From an uncultured Bacteroidales bacterium (GTDB lineage Bacteria; Bacteroidota; Bacteroidia; Bacteroidales; Muribaculaceae), in NCBI GenBank assembly GCA_902776835.1, contig CACYRK010000003.1:62001-126000 (forward strand): 64,000 bases of DNA. Reading direction: 5' to 3'. How positions within the stretch are numbered: position 1 is the stretch's first letter; every line of letters starts with the position of its first letter. The notes below the pieces were generated by a model, which was not told the origin of the DNA, did not search any database, and saw only the letters and a program-made list of their open reading frames with translations. Shown in pieces: positions 25,763 through 35,223 of the stretch. The translations under genes were made by a program, and so were the position numbers.

Positions 25763-28228
25763 ATGAATATTTCCTATAAATGGCTTAAAAGGTATATCGA
25801 CACCGACCTCACTCCCGACGAGGTGAGCGTAGCGCTCACATCGCTGGGCCTCGAGGTGGGTGCTCTGGAACGTGTAGAAACCATCAAGGGCGGCCTGCGT
25901 GGCTTAGTGGTGGGTCAGGTGCTCACTTGCATCGAACATCCCAACAGCGACCACCTGCACATCACCACCGTGGACTTGGGCGATGGCAACGCCCCCGTGC
26001 AAATCGTGTGCGGAGCGCCCAATGTGGCAGCAGGACAAAAGGTGATTGTGGCAACGTTAGGCACCAAACTCTACGACGGCGACAAGGAATTCACCATCAA
26101 GCGCTCGAAGATGCGCGGCGAGGAGTCGCTGGGCATGATTTGCGCCGAGGACGAGATAGGCGTGGGCAGCAGCCACGATGGCATCATCGTGCTGCCCAAT
26201 GACGCCGTGGTGGGCACGCCGGCAGCCGATTATTACGGCGTCGACGACGACTGGCTCATCGAGGTGGACCTCACGCCCAACCGCATCGACGGCGGCAGCC
26301 ACTACGGTGTGGCTCGCGACCTGGCTGCTTGGTGCAAGCAAAACGGCCGTAAGGGCACGCTGCTCAAGCCGGTGGCCGAGAATTTTGCCAGCGACACGCC
26401 CGACGGCGCCATCGACGTCGTCGTCGAGAATGCCGAGGCTTGCCCGCGCTACAGCGGACTGACCATGCGCGGCGTGAAGGTGACCGAGAGCCCCAAGTGG
26501 CTCAAGGACCTGCTGCTCGCCGTGGGACAGCGACCCATCAACAATATCGTCGACATCACCAACTACATGCTGCTGGGCATGGGACAACCCATGCACTGCT
26601 TCGACCTGGCCAAGGTGCGCGGCGACCGCGTGGTCGTCAAGACCGTGGCCGAGGGCACGAAGTTTGTCACCCTCGACGGCGTGGAGCGTACGCTCACTGA
26701 GCGCGACCTGATGATTTGCAACGCCGAGGAGCCCATGTGCATCGGCGGTGTGTTTGGCGGCCTGGACTCGGGCGTGACCGAGGGCACCACCGACATCTTC
26801 TTGGAGTCGGCCTACTTCCACCCCACCTGGATTCGCAAGACGGCACGCCGCTTCGGCCTGAACACCGACGCCTCGTTCCGCTTTGAGCGCGGCATCGACC
26901 CCAACGCCACTGTCGACAACCTGATGCTGTGCGCCATGCTGGTTAAGGAGATTGCCGGCGGCGAGATTTGCGGCGACATCGTCGACGTGAAGGCTCACGA
27001 CTTCCCCGGCTTCCCCGTGGAATTGCGCTACGACTACGTGGCCAGCCTCATCGGTAAGACCATCGACCGCGACACCATCAAGAGCATCGTGCGCAGCCTG
27101 GAGATGACCATCGACGCCGAGGACGACGAGAAACTCCAACTCACCGTGCCCACCTATCGCGTGGACGTGCAGCGCCCCTGCGACGTGGTGGAGGACATCC
27201 TGCGCGTCTACGGCTACAACAATGTCGAGTTTAGCGACGAGGTGCACTCCAGCCTGTCGAACAAGGACATGGTGGACTTTGCCGACGACCTGCAGGAGTT
27301 CATCAGCAACCAACTCACCTCGGTGGGCTACCACGAGATCATGAACAACTCGCTCACCCCGGCAGCCTACTACGCCGAGTGCGCCACCTATCCCGAGGCT
27401 AACTGTGTGCACATCATGAACCCGCTCAGCAGCGACCTGAACGTGATGCGCCAGACGCTGCTCTTCGGTGGCCTGGAGAGTGTGGCACGCAACATCAACC
27501 ACAAGAACCAGAACCTGCGCATGTACGAGTTTGGCAACGTCTACCACTACGAGGGCGGCGTGAGCCAAGAGGAGAAAGCGCTGGCACCCTACAGCGAGAG
27601 CACGCAACTGGCATTGTGGCTCAGCGGCAACAACCACGGCGAGTCGTGGGCCGACAAGGTGCGCCCCACCAGCGTCTACGACCTGAAGGCCACCCTGGAG
27701 AATGTGCTGGCCAACATGGGTATCGCGCTGCACGACCTGGTGGTCGAGCAGGCCGAGGACGACACCGTGGCACCCGCGCTGCAATATAAGAACCGCGGCG
27801 GCAAACTCATTGCCACGCTGGGTGTGGTCACCGACGAGATGCTTAAGCGCATGGACGTGAGCCAGCCCGTGTACTACGCTCAAGTCGACTGGAAGGCCGC
27901 CTGCAAGATGGCCGCACGCAACGACATCAAGTACTACGACCTGCCCAAGACGCTGCCCGTGCGCCGCGACCTGGCTCTGCTCGTCGACCGCAGCGTCACC
28001 TACGAGGACATCCGCCGCGTGGTGGCCGCCAGCGAGAAGAAACTGTTGCGCGACATCACCCTCTTCGACGTGTACGAGAGCAACAAACTCGAGGCCGGCA
28101 AGAAGAGTTACGCCATCGCCATGATTCTGCAAGACGACGAGAAGACCCTGCAAGACAAGCAAATCGACGCCGTGATGCAGAAAATCATTCGCAACCTGGA
28201 GAGCCAACTCGGCGCCCAACTGCGATAG
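25763..28228 (+). CDS. pheT: Phenylalanine--tRNA ligase beta subunit
   Basis: The 821-residue subunit pairs with PheS to charge tRNA-Phe. Domains in order are an N-terminal EMAP-like tRNA-binding fold (VGQVLTCIEHPNSDHLHITT), the B3/4 editing region (NNIVDITNYMLLGMGQPMHCFD), B5, a catalytic-like core, and the C-terminal ferredoxin-like anticodon-binding domain (FDVYESNKLEAGKKSYAIAM). The length is normal. pheS is not adjacent, as is usual in Bacteroidetes. An intrinsic terminator follows 39 bases after the stop. Confidence 0.97.
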   Translation: MNISYKWLKRYIDTDLTPDEVSVALTSLGLEVGALERVETIKGGLRGLVVGQVLTCIEHPNSDHLHITTVDLGDGNAPVQIVCGAPNVAAGQKVIVATLGTKLYDGDKEFTIKRSKMRGEESLGMICAEDEIGVGSSHDGIIVLPNDAVVGTPAADYYGVDDDWLIEVDLTPNRIDGGSHYGVARDLAAWCKQNGRKGTLLKPVAENFASDTPDGAIDVVVENAEACPRYSGLTMRGVKVTESPKWLKDLLLAVGQRPINNIVDITNYMLLGMGQPMHCFDLAKVRGDRVVVKTVAEGTKFVTLDGVERTLTERDLMICNAEEPMCIGGVFGGLDSGVTEGTTDIFLESAYFHPTWIRKTARRFGLNTDASFRFERGIDPNATVDNLMLCAMLVKEIAGGEICGDIVDVKAHDFPGFPVELRYDYVASLIGKTIDRDTIKSIVRSLEMTIDAEDDEKLQLTVPTYRVDVQRPCDVVEDILRVYGYNNVEFSDEVHSSLSNKDMVDFADDLQEFISNQLTSVGYHEIMNNSLTPAAYYAECATYPEANCVHIMNPLSSDLNVMRQTLLFGGLESVARNINHKNQNLRMYEFGNVYHYEGGVSQEEKALAPYSESTQLALWLSGNNHGESWADKVRPTSVYDLKATLENVLANMGIALHDLVVEQAEDDTVAPALQYKNRGGKLIATLGVVTDEMLKRMDVSQPVYYAQVDWKAACKMAARNDIKYYDLPKTLPVRRDLALLVDRSVTYEDIRRVVAASEKKLLRDITLFDVYESNKLEAGKKSYAIAMILQDDEKTLQDKQIDAVMQKIIRNLESQLGAQLR

Positions 28229-28266
28229 TCTTAGTTAGGGACACTGCCAATGATAGCAAAAAACTA

Positions 28267-28319
28267 AGTTTCGCCCAAATGTAGGTCAAAAACACCACAT
28301 TTGGGCGAAACTATTTTTT
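28267..28319 (+). terminator. pheT intrinsic terminator
   Basis: AGTTTCGCCCAAATGT (28267-28282) pairs perfectly with ACATTTGGGCGAAACT (28297-28312), then ATTTTTT. The 16-bp stem is symmetric and may also serve the convergent MerR gene. Confidence 0.9.
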
Positions 28320-28360
28320 CCTGACCGCCCCAAACTATATAGGACAATCAGGACGGATTA

Positions 28361-29185
28361 TTACTCTATTGGTATCTGAATCACCGACAGCCATTTCTCA
28401 GGGTCTTCCTGATTCCAAGCTCCATCGATGTAGCATGTACGATGCTGGCCGACGGGCTTCAGGCCGTGCTCCTCGATGTAGCGGAAGGCTTCAGTGAACG
28501 ACTCGTAGAAGCGTTCGTAAGGGCCAATGTGCTTCATGCAGAGTGCCTTTGGCACGGCGGGCAGGCGTTTGAACTGGATGATGGCACTGTCCTCGCCCAT
28601 CTCCTCCACCTGTTCACAATACTCGATGTCGATGTCCGTTGGTGTGTACTCCTTGTTGTGCTCCACTGTGAAGCAGTAGCCAGGTGGCGGACACTTGCAA
28701 CCGAGGCGCTGCATTTCGGGACCGATTTTCTCGACACACAGCGGGCCGAGGGCGGCGTAGTTGGGGATGACTTCACGATGGCTTGCCACGATGATTTCGG
28801 GCAACGATTGAATGCTGAATTTTTCCATTGTCTTTATTCCTTCACGAGCGTTCCTCCAGTCGAGCAGCTGGTTGCGACGGGCTATCAGTGCTTTCAGTTG
28901 TGCTTCCGTTTCCCTGATCTTCTCAGTCATCTGGCGGATGGTTGGCGTGTGCGAACCATCGTCGAACATGTCCTTAATTTCGTCTAGCGAGAAGCCAAGC
29001 CGTTGCAGGTCGCGAATGTCATTCAACTGTTGCATCTGGTCGATGCAGTAGTAGCGGTAACCAGTCCATTCGTCCACCTCGTCAGGCGCAAGCAGTCCTC
29101 GCTGCTCATAGTAGCGCAGCGTCTTCACGCTCACTTGCATCAACTGGGAGAACTCTCCGATTTTTAACCTTGTTTTCTTACTCAT
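28361..29185 (-). CDS. MerR-family regulator with GyrI-like effector domain
   Basis: The 274-residue protein has an N-terminal MerR winged helix (KIGEFSQLMQVSVKTLRYYE and GLLAPDEVDEWTGYRYY). A dimerisation coiled coil spans about residues 85-115, and a GyrI/AraC-effector-like domain occupies about residues 120-274 (ending WLSVIQIPIE). This is the BmrR/TipA-like layout, in which the C-terminal domain binds small hydrophobic or cationic drugs and activates efflux genes. No transporter is next to it, so its target may be itself or a distant gene. It is convergent with pheT and divergent from yebC. Confidence 0.9.
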   Translation of the reverse strand: MSKKTRLKIGEFSQLMQVSVKTLRYYEQRGLLAPDEVDEWTGYRYYCIDQMQQLNDIRDLQRLGFSLDEIKDMFDDGSHTPTIRQMTEKIRETEAQLKALIARRNQLLDWRNAREGIKTMEKFSIQSLPEIIVASHREVIPNYAALGPLCVEKIGPEMQRLGCKCPPPGYCFTVEHNKEYTPTDIDIEYCEQVEEMGEDSAIIQFKRLPAVPKALCMKHIGPYERFYESFTEAFRYIEEHGLKPVGQHRTCYIDGAWNQEDPEKWLSVIQIPIE

Positions 29186-29213
29186 ATCGCGCGATGTATT
29201 TGCTAAGCGATAG

Positions 29214-29247
29214 CAAAGTTAAAGTATGACCTTAGGGACGAGTCAAG
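29214..29247 (-). promoter_or_regulatory. Probable promoter of the MerR gene
   Basis: The minus-strand -7 TAACTTTG (29214-29221) is good. The nearest -33 candidate is CTTG (29244-29247) with a long 22-nt spacer; over-long spacers are a hallmark of MerR-activated promoters. Confidence 0.5.
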
Positions 29248-29332
29248 GGAAAATGAAATTTTTAACATGGATTTAACACATCACTTTTATTTCTTTTGGT
29301 TTTTGAAGACAAAACTATAAAGTTCATGAATC

Positions 29333-29364
29333 TTTGCTAATGTCAAGATTTTTTACGAACTTTG
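29333..29364 (+). promoter_or_regulatory. yebC promoter
   Basis: TTTG (29333-29336) and GAACTTTG (29357-29364) are 20 nt apart. Only the first base of the -7 box departs from consensus. Confidence 0.55.
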
Positions 29365-29457
29365 CAGCAAAGTATCCCCTTTTAGCGGCTGCCGGTTGTG
29401 CTGGCGGTCTTTATTTGGGTTGACTATCAATGAAATATAATCTAAATTAACATAACA

Positions 29458-30189
29458 ATGGGAAGAGCATTTGAATACCGCAAAGCAAGGAAACTGAAAC
29501 GCTGGGGCAGCATGTCCCGCACGTTCACCAAAATCGGCAAGGAAATCACCATGGCTGTCAAGGCCGGTGGTCCCGACCCCACAGCCAACTCGCGTCTGCG
29601 CGCGCTGATGGCCAACGCCAAGGCCGCCAATATGCCTAAGGACACTGTGGAGCGCGCCATCAAGAAGGCCAGCGACAAGGATGCCGGCGACTATAAGGAG
29701 GTCATCTACGAAGGATTTGCTCCTAACGGCATCGCCATGATTGTGGAAACCGCTACCGACAACACCACGCGCACCGTGGCTAACCTGCGCAACTACTTCA
29801 ACAAGAAGGGTGGCAACCTGGGCAACTCGGGCACCGTGGCGTTCATGTTCTCGCACAAGTGCTACTTCCATGTCGCTCCCAAGGACGGCATCACGCTCGA
29901 CGACCTGGAACTGGAACTCATCGACTGCGGAGCCGAGGACTTCGACATGGACGAGGAAGAAATCATGATTGGCGGACCGTTTGAGTCGAATGGCGAAATC
30001 ATGAAGTATCTCGAGGAGAACAACTTCGAGATTAAGAGTTCGGAGTTTGTCTATGAGCCTGCCGAGTACAAGGAACTCAGCGCCGAGCAGCGTGCCGAGG
30101 TCGAGGCCCTCATCGAGGTGCTCGAGGAGGACGACGACGTGCAGAACGTGTTCTCGAACATGCAAGCCGGCGACGACGACGAGGAGTAA
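29458..30189 (+). CDS. yebC: YebC/PmpR family DNA-binding / translation factor
   Basis: The 243-residue protein is typical in length and sequence: MGRAFEYRKA start, FTKIGKEITMAVKAGGPDP, and NMPKDTVERAIKKA. The middle and C-terminal domains are also typical (YEGFAPNGIAMIVE, NLGNSGTVAFMF). Family members act as transcription regulators and, as recently proposed, help ribosomes at proline stretches. The C-terminus ends in an acidic tail (EEDDDVQ and DDDEE). Monocistronic, with its own promoter and terminator. I use yebC as a family symbol. Confidence 0.93.
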   Translation: MGRAFEYRKARKLKRWGSMSRTFTKIGKEITMAVKAGGPDPTANSRLRALMANAKAANMPKDTVERAIKKASDKDAGDYKEVIYEGFAPNGIAMIVETATDNTTRTVANLRNYFNKKGGNLGNSGTVAFMFSHKCYFHVAPKDGITLDDLELELIDCGAEDFDMDEEEIMIGGPFESNGEIMKYLEENNFEIKSSEFVYEPAEYKELSAEQRAEVEALIEVLEEDDDVQNVFSNMQAGDDDEE

Positions 30190-30212
30190 CCCTCTCGCCT
30201 ACCCCAACCCAC

Positions 30213-30244
30213 AAAAGCCCACCGCACCGCGCGATGGGCTTTTT
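30213..30244 (+). terminator. yebC intrinsic terminator
   Basis: AAAAGCCCA (30213-30221) and TGGGCTTTT (30235-30243) form a stem with a 13-nt loop, followed by further T. Confidence 0.8.
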
Positions 30245-30250
30245 ATGTTA

Positions 30251-30280
30251 TAGCCACTATAGTTGCTATTAATGCTATTG
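30251..30280. repeat. Copy of the ATAGCCACTATAGTTGCT element
   Basis: The first 18 bases are identical to 15765-15782 in the hairpin after upp. Here the second arm is degenerate, and the element overlaps the stop of the HAD gene. Confidence 0.55.
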
Positions 30281-31114
30281 CTTAATGGTGGCGGCGATAT
30301 AGCGGGGTACGGCGTCGGTGGTGTTCGGGCCGATGATGGTGTGGGCGATGGCTTTGACTTCGGGCACGGCATTCTCGACGGCGATGGCCACATCGGCGGC
30401 CTGCAGCATGGCGATGTCGTTGCGGTTGTCGCCAAAGGCCACCACGCGGTCAGCCCCGATGCTGCGCGCCAGCCGGGCGATGGCCGCCGCCTTGTTGCAG
30501 CCCTGACGATACACCTCGAGCAGGCCCACCGACGGATCGCAGGAGTCGCGGTAGACCTGTGGCGAGCACGGCACGGTGGTCGCAATCTCGTCGTAGGCGC
30601 GCTCGAGCACTGCGTAGTCGTTGAGCATAAAGATTAGCAACGCGTCGTCGGCCGGAGCACACAAGTCGCCATCGGCGATAACAAATCGCTTGAGTGGCAA
30701 GTGGTTGCGCAAGTCGACGAAATGCTGCTCTGCTGGCGAGAGGCACGTGCTGTGGTAGGCATGCAAAAAGTTGCCGTGGCGCCGATAGATGAAGGGGTGC
30801 AGCCCGTGCTTGCGGGCGATGCGGCAGGTGGCGGCAACCACGTCGGGCGGAATCACCTGCACCTGCTCGAAGCACGCCGTGGCGGCATTCCACAGTGCTG
30901 CGCCCGACATCACGATGAACGGCAGCGTGCTGTGCACCTGGCTCATCAGCGGCACCACGGTGGCCGGCGTGCGTGCCGTGGCCACAGTAAAAAGCACGTC
31001 GTGCTGCTCAATAAGGTTGTTGAGCATGCACGACGCAGCGACACTCACGCATGAGTCATTGCCCATGAGAGTGCCGTCCATGTCGCTAACGTAGAGTGTC
31101 TTTGCCGGTGTCAC
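30275..31114 (-). CDS. Cof-type HAD-IIB phosphatase
   Basis: The 279-residue haloacid-dehalogenase phosphatase has motif I SDMDGTL, motif II as IVMSGAALW (FIVMSGA), and motif IV GDNRNDIAML near the C-terminus. The cap domain lies between motifs II and III, which defines subfamily IIB. Such enzymes dephosphorylate sugar phosphates, flavin precursors or similar metabolites; the substrate cannot be read from sequence. It starts 19 bases after the Lrp-family regulator gene on the same strand, so the two are probably one transcript. Confidence 0.9.
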   Translation of the reverse strand: MTPAKTLYVSDMDGTLMGNDSCVSVAASCMLNNLIEQHDVLFTVATARTPATVVPLMSQVHSTLPFIVMSGAALWNAATACFEQVQVIPPDVVAATCRIARKHGLHPFIYRRHGNFLHAYHSTCLSPAEQHFVDLRNHLPLKRFVIADGDLCAPADDALLIFMLNDYAVLERAYDEIATTVPCSPQVYRDSCDPSVGLLEVYRQGCNKAAAIARLARSIGADRVVAFGDNRNDIAMLQAADVAIAVENAVPEVKAIAHTIIGPNTTDAVPRYIAATIKQ

Positions 31115-31133
31115 CGCGGGGCGTGCCGGGGAA

Positions 31134-31619
31134 TCAAATCTCGGCAGGTGCCTCGGTGCCGTCGAAGATGGGGATTTGACGTTTGAACACCTCCTGGAAG
31201 GTAATCAGCGTCTCGCTGCGGCCCAGACCCATCTTCAGGAATTTGTCGTGGATGATGCTCAGCAAGTGATCGTTGTTCTGAGCATAGAGTTTGACAAACA
31301 CGTCGTATTTTCCCGTGGTGTAGTAGCATTCCACAATCTCGGGAACGGCTTTCAGGCGCTCGACGACCTCGTTAAACTTCGAGGGGTCGTTGAGGAAGAA
31401 GCCGATGTAGGCGCAGGTGTCGAATCCTACCGACGAGGGGTTAATAAGCGAGATCGAGCCCGTGATAACGCCCATGTTGTAAAGTTTCTGGATGCGCTGG
31501 TGAATGGCGGCGCCGCTCACGTTGCAAGCGCGTGCGATTTCCAGATAAGGCTTACGTGCGTTAGCCGAGAGCATCTTCAAAATTTTGTAGTCGAGAGTGT
31601 CTAATTTTGCTATTGCCAT
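31134..31619 (-). CDS. Lrp/AsnC-family transcriptional regulator
   Basis: The 161-residue protein has an N-terminal winged helix (LDTLDYKILKMLSANARKPY and CNVSGAAIHQRIQKLYNMGV). A C-terminal RAM effector domain carries the glycine-rich turn GKYDVFVKLYAQNNDHL. These proteins form octamers that sense amino acids and regulate transport or metabolism. The highly conserved Bacteroidetes copy has nearly this sequence. It lies upstream of the HAD gene in the same direction; a -7 TAATTTTG is at 31693-31700. Confidence 0.93.
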   Translation of the reverse strand: MAIAKLDTLDYKILKMLSANARKPYLEIARACNVSGAAIHQRIQKLYNMGVITGSISLINPSSVGFDTCAYIGFFLNDPSKFNEVVERLKAVPEIVECYYTTGKYDVFVKLYAQNNDHLLSIIHDKFLKMGLGRSETLITFQEVFKRQIPIFDGTEAPAEI

Positions 31620-31692
31620 AAGATAGATATATTTTAGTGAATATTAATGTGCCAAAACAAGAGAAAAAACAATTGTCTCACGTTTGCGGTTG

Positions 31693-31700
31693 CAAAATTA
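31693..31700 (-). promoter_or_regulatory. -7 element of the Lrp gene
   Basis: The minus-strand TAATTTTG lies 74 nt before the start. The region upstream is almost pure A/T and offers no clear -33. Confidence 0.45.
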
Positions 31701-31968
31701 ATAAAAAATTTTTATAAAAAGTAATATTTTAAAAGAAAAAATGCGAAAAAATTTATTTTAAGGAATTTTTTGTTTTTCACCCCGGCCCAATCAGCACCTC
31801 TGCAACTAACATCATTTACCTTAGCCACACCACAATATGCGACACTACGGGTTTACGTAGGCGAGGGCCGTTGGCGGGGGGTGGTGTTTTTTTTTCGGCC
31901 AAGGTAAAAAAAGTTTTCAGTTTCTGCATTCTATCAGTAAAAACGTTTCACTTTTCTCGGCCAAAAGG
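31701..31968. other. AT-rich gap upstream of the polysaccharide locus
   Basis: The stretch between the divergent Lrp and susC-like genes holds no gene. It contains an ACACCAC / GTGGTGT pair (about 31826-31832 and 31880-31887) followed by nine T residues, which could act as a terminator for an unknown short plus-strand transcript. Confidence 0.35.
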
Positions 31969-32000
31969 TTTGTGGTTTATATATTTTATATATAACTTTG
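31969..32000 (+). promoter_or_regulatory. Promoter of the SusC/SusD locus
   Basis: TTTG (31969-31972) and TAACTTTG (31993-32000) are 20 nt apart, a full match to consensus, 47 nt before the susC-like start. No hybrid two-component or anti-sigma regulator gene is adjacent. Confidence 0.75.
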
Positions 32001-32046
32001 CAGCAATTTATAGCGCACACTGATAATTCATCAACAAAAAAGCATA

Positions 32047-35000
32047 ATGAAAATAAGATTTTTACTCTTAATGATGCTGTTGTTGCCGCTCACCTTGGCG
32101 GCACAAAGCATTAAGATTCAAGGCACCGTGGTCGACGACAGCGATGGCACGCCACTGCCTGGTGTCACCGTGAATCTGGTGGGCACCAATGTGAGTACCG
32201 CCACCGACTTCGACGGCCAGTATGAAATCGTCACCAATGGCAAGGGCACGCTGCAATTCAGTTTTGTGGGCATGCGCACCGAGCAACGCACGTTCAGCAC
32301 GTCGTCGACAATCAACGTGCGCATGGGTGAAGACACGCAACTGCTGACCGAAGTGGTTGTGGTGGGTTACGGAACGATGCGCAAGAGCGACCTCACCGGT
32401 TCGGTGGCCAGCATTAGCGCCGACAAACTGAAAAAGACTCCCGCCGCCAACCTCGACCAGGCCCTGCAAGGCCGCGCCGCCGGTGTGACGGTGAACGCCA
32501 ACTCGGGTCAGCCGGGTGCCGGCGCGCAGGTGCGCATTCGCGGTATCGGCACGGTCAACAACAGCGACCCGGTGTACGTGGTCGACGGTGTGATTTGCAA
32601 CGACATCAACTTCCTCTCGCCGGCCGACATTGCCAGCACTGAGATTTTGAAAGACGCGAGCGCGACGGCAATCTACGGTAGCCGCGGCGCTAACGGTGTG
32701 GTGCTCGTCACCACCAAGAAGGGCGAAGTCGGACAGAGTCACGTGAGTTTTGATGCCTACGTGGGCATTCAGAACCGTTGGAAGAAACTCGACCTCTTGA
32801 GCCGCGACGAATTCCTGAGCACCTACATCGAGTTGAACACGCGCAGCACCGAGACCCGCGTGTACAATGAGTTGGGTTTCAACGAGTGGCTGCGCCGCTA
32901 CAAGATGGGCACCGACACACACTATGCCGCGCCGCTCACCACACGCTACCCCGAGGGCCTCGACTATGAGAGCATCAACACCGACTGGCAGGACGCCATC
33001 TTCAACACCGACGCTCTGATTCAAAACTATCACGTGAGCATCGATGGCGGCACCGAGAAGGCCAACTACTCGTTCTCGGGCAGTTGGTTCGACCAGAACG
33101 GTATCCTCAAGGGCAGTAACTACAAGCGCATGACGCTCCGCGCCAACACCTCGTTCCAGGTGAAGCCGTGGCTGAAGATTGGCGAGAACATGAGTTACGT
33201 GTACTCTTGGGGCCGCAACGCGAGCACCAACGGCACGAGCATGGACTCGAACCTGCTGTCGCAGGCGCTCTCGATGGCTCCGTGGGACCCCACCTACTAT
33301 CCTGCCGGGGCACAGAACATCAACGGCGTTGACATGAGCGGACGCATCGCTCCGCCGAGCAACTTCAAGAACGTGTACAGCCCCATGAGCATGATCGACA
33401 ACAGCAACCCCAAGGATGTGACCAGCCGCTGGATTGGCGACATCTACGTGGAAATCAAGCCCGTGGAATGGCTCACCTACCGTGCCGACATGAGTTACGA
33501 CGAGGTGAACACGCGCCACCGCCTGTTCAAGCCAAAATACGACGTGTCGTCGTACGACAACCTGGCAAACAACTTCCTGGAGCGCAACATGGCGCACTAC
33601 ACCACCGTGGTGTGGGAGAACACCCTCACGTTCACCAAGCAACTCAACGACGCCCACTACATCAACGCCATGGTGGGCCAGACTGCCGAGGAATACAACT
33701 ATAACAACATCAGCGGTTCGGGTAGCGACATCCTCAACCCCGTGCACAACAACTGGTACCTGAGCCAGACCACCGACAACAAGTATGTGGGCGACGGTGT
33801 GGCTCGCACGCGCCGCGTGTCGTTGCTGGGACGTCTGCACTACACCTTGCTCGACCGCTACATGGCCACGCTCAACTTCCGCGCCGACGGTTCGAACCGC
33901 TTCCCCGAGAACACCTGGGGCTACTTCCCCTCGCTGGCATTAGGATGGCGCATCAACCAGGAAGCACCGCTGCGCGACCTCACATGGCTCGACAACCTGA
34001 AGTTGCGCCTGGGATGGGGTGTGATTGGTAACGACAAGATTGGCAACGACGCCTTCAACCAGACGATGGACCACGGGGGACCGGTGTTCTACACCTATCC
34101 GTTCAACGGCAACCCCGAACTTACGGGTGCCACCATTCTTATATATAAGAACCGCGGCGGCAAGTGGGAACGCACCGAGACGTGGAACGCAGGTCTCGAC
34201 TTCTCGCTGTGGCGCGGACGCCTGTCGGGAACCATCGAGGGCTTCGTGCGCGACACCAAGGACATGCTCCTCACCGTCAAAGGCCCGGCATGGGCCGGCA
34301 ACCGCTACGACGCGCAGGCCAACGTGGGTACCGTGCGTAACCAAGGTATCGAGGTGACGCTCGGACACCAGAACACGCTTGGCGACTTCCACTACGCCAT
34401 CGACGGCAACGTGTCGTTTATCAAAAACGAACTCACCCACCTCAACGGCGGCGAGCGCGTGTGGGACAGCGACATCGTTCGCGTGTGCGACGAGGGCATG
34501 GGCCTGTTCAGTTTCTGGGGCTTTGAGTATCTGGGCATCTACAACCACCAGGAGGAAATCGACAGTTATCTGCACGGCTATGCCGACGCCGGCACCGAGA
34601 GCCCCTACCACATTGGCGACGCCAAGTTTGCCGACCTCAATGGCGACGGCATGATTACCGACGACGACAAGAAGGTGATTGGCAATCCCTTCCCGTGGCT
34701 CACCTACGGCTTGAACCTGAGCGCCGACTGGCGCGGCTTCGACCTATCGGTGTTCTTCCAGGGTGTTGCCGGCAACGAGATTTACAACATGATGCGCACT
34801 CGCTTGGAGTACAACGGCACGCAGACTCAGTTGAGCAGCGTGATGAGCGACGTGTGGACCCCGGCCAAGGCCGAGGAGGGCATCTTCGGCAGCATCCCCA
34901 ACCCCAACGGCAACAGTAACAACCGTGCCATCTCCAGCCGCTTCATCGAGAAGGGCGACTACCTGCGCCTGAAGAACGTGCAACTGGGCTACACCCTGCC

Positions 35001-35175
35001 CAACAGCCTGGCACACCGCCTGGGCATGACCAAGTGTCGCGTGTACGTGAGTGGCAGCAACCTGCTCACCTTCACCGACTACACCGGCTACGACCCCGAG
35101 GTGCAGAGTGGCAAGGACTACGGTAACTACCCGCAAGCGCGCACCTGGATGTTTGGTATCAACCTCTCGTTCTAA
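32047..35175 (+). CDS. SusC/RagA-type TonB-dependent outer-membrane glycan transporter
   Basis: The 1042-residue protein has a signal peptide, then a carboxypeptidase-D-regulatory-like N-terminal extension (IQGTVVDDSDGTPLPGVTVN). The SusC-type TonB region (TEVVVVGYGTMRKSDLTGS), the plug (RIRGIGTVNNSDPVYVVDG) and a 22-strand barrel with a terminal aromatic strand (WMFGINLSF) follow. With its SusD partner it imports oligosaccharides across the outer membrane. The cargo is inferred from the GH128 gene of the same locus to be beta-1,3-glucan oligosaccharides. No N-terminal STN domain is present, so signalling through a FecR/sigma pair is not expected. Confidence 0.96.
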   Translation: MKIRFLLLMMLLLPLTLAAQSIKIQGTVVDDSDGTPLPGVTVNLVGTNVSTATDFDGQYEIVTNGKGTLQFSFVGMRTEQRTFSTSSTINVRMGEDTQLLTEVVVVGYGTMRKSDLTGSVASISADKLKKTPAANLDQALQGRAAGVTVNANSGQPGAGAQVRIRGIGTVNNSDPVYVVDGVICNDINFLSPADIASTEILKDASATAIYGSRGANGVVLVTTKKGEVGQSHVSFDAYVGIQNRWKKLDLLSRDEFLSTYIELNTRSTETRVYNELGFNEWLRRYKMGTDTHYAAPLTTRYPEGLDYESINTDWQDAIFNTDALIQNYHVSIDGGTEKANYSFSGSWFDQNGILKGSNYKRMTLRANTSFQVKPWLKIGENMSYVYSWGRNASTNGTSMDSNLLSQALSMAPWDPTYYPAGAQNINGVDMSGRIAPPSNFKNVYSPMSMIDNSNPKDVTSRWIGDIYVEIKPVEWLTYRADMSYDEVNTRHRLFKPKYDVSSYDNLANNFLERNMAHYTTVVWENTLTFTKQLNDAHYINAMVGQTAEEYNYNNISGSGSDILNPVHNNWYLSQTTDNKYVGDGVARTRRVSLLGRLHYTLLDRYMATLNFRADGSNRFPENTWGYFPSLALGWRINQEAPLRDLTWLDNLKLRLGWGVIGNDKIGNDAFNQTMDHGGPVFYTYPFNGNPELTGATILIYKNRGGKWERTETWNAGLDFSLWRGRLSGTIEGFVRDTKDMLLTVKGPAWAGNRYDAQANVGTVRNQGIEVTLGHQNTLGDFHYAIDGNVSFIKNELTHLNGGERVWDSDIVRVCDEGMGLFSFWGFEYLGIYNHQEEIDSYLHGYADAGTESPYHIGDAKFADLNGDGMITDDDKKVIGNPFPWLTYGLNLSADWRGFDLSVFFQGVAGNEIYNMMRTRLEYNGTQTQLSSVMSDVWTPAKAEEGIFGSIPNPNGNSNNRAISSRFIEKGDYLRLKNVQLGYTLPNSLAHRLGMTKCRVYVSGSNLLTFTDYTGYDPEVQSGKDYGNYPQARTWMFGINLSF

Positions 35176-35223
35176 GCGTGTGTGAATGAACACTTACAGT
35201 AACATCTAAATCGCAACACTACA

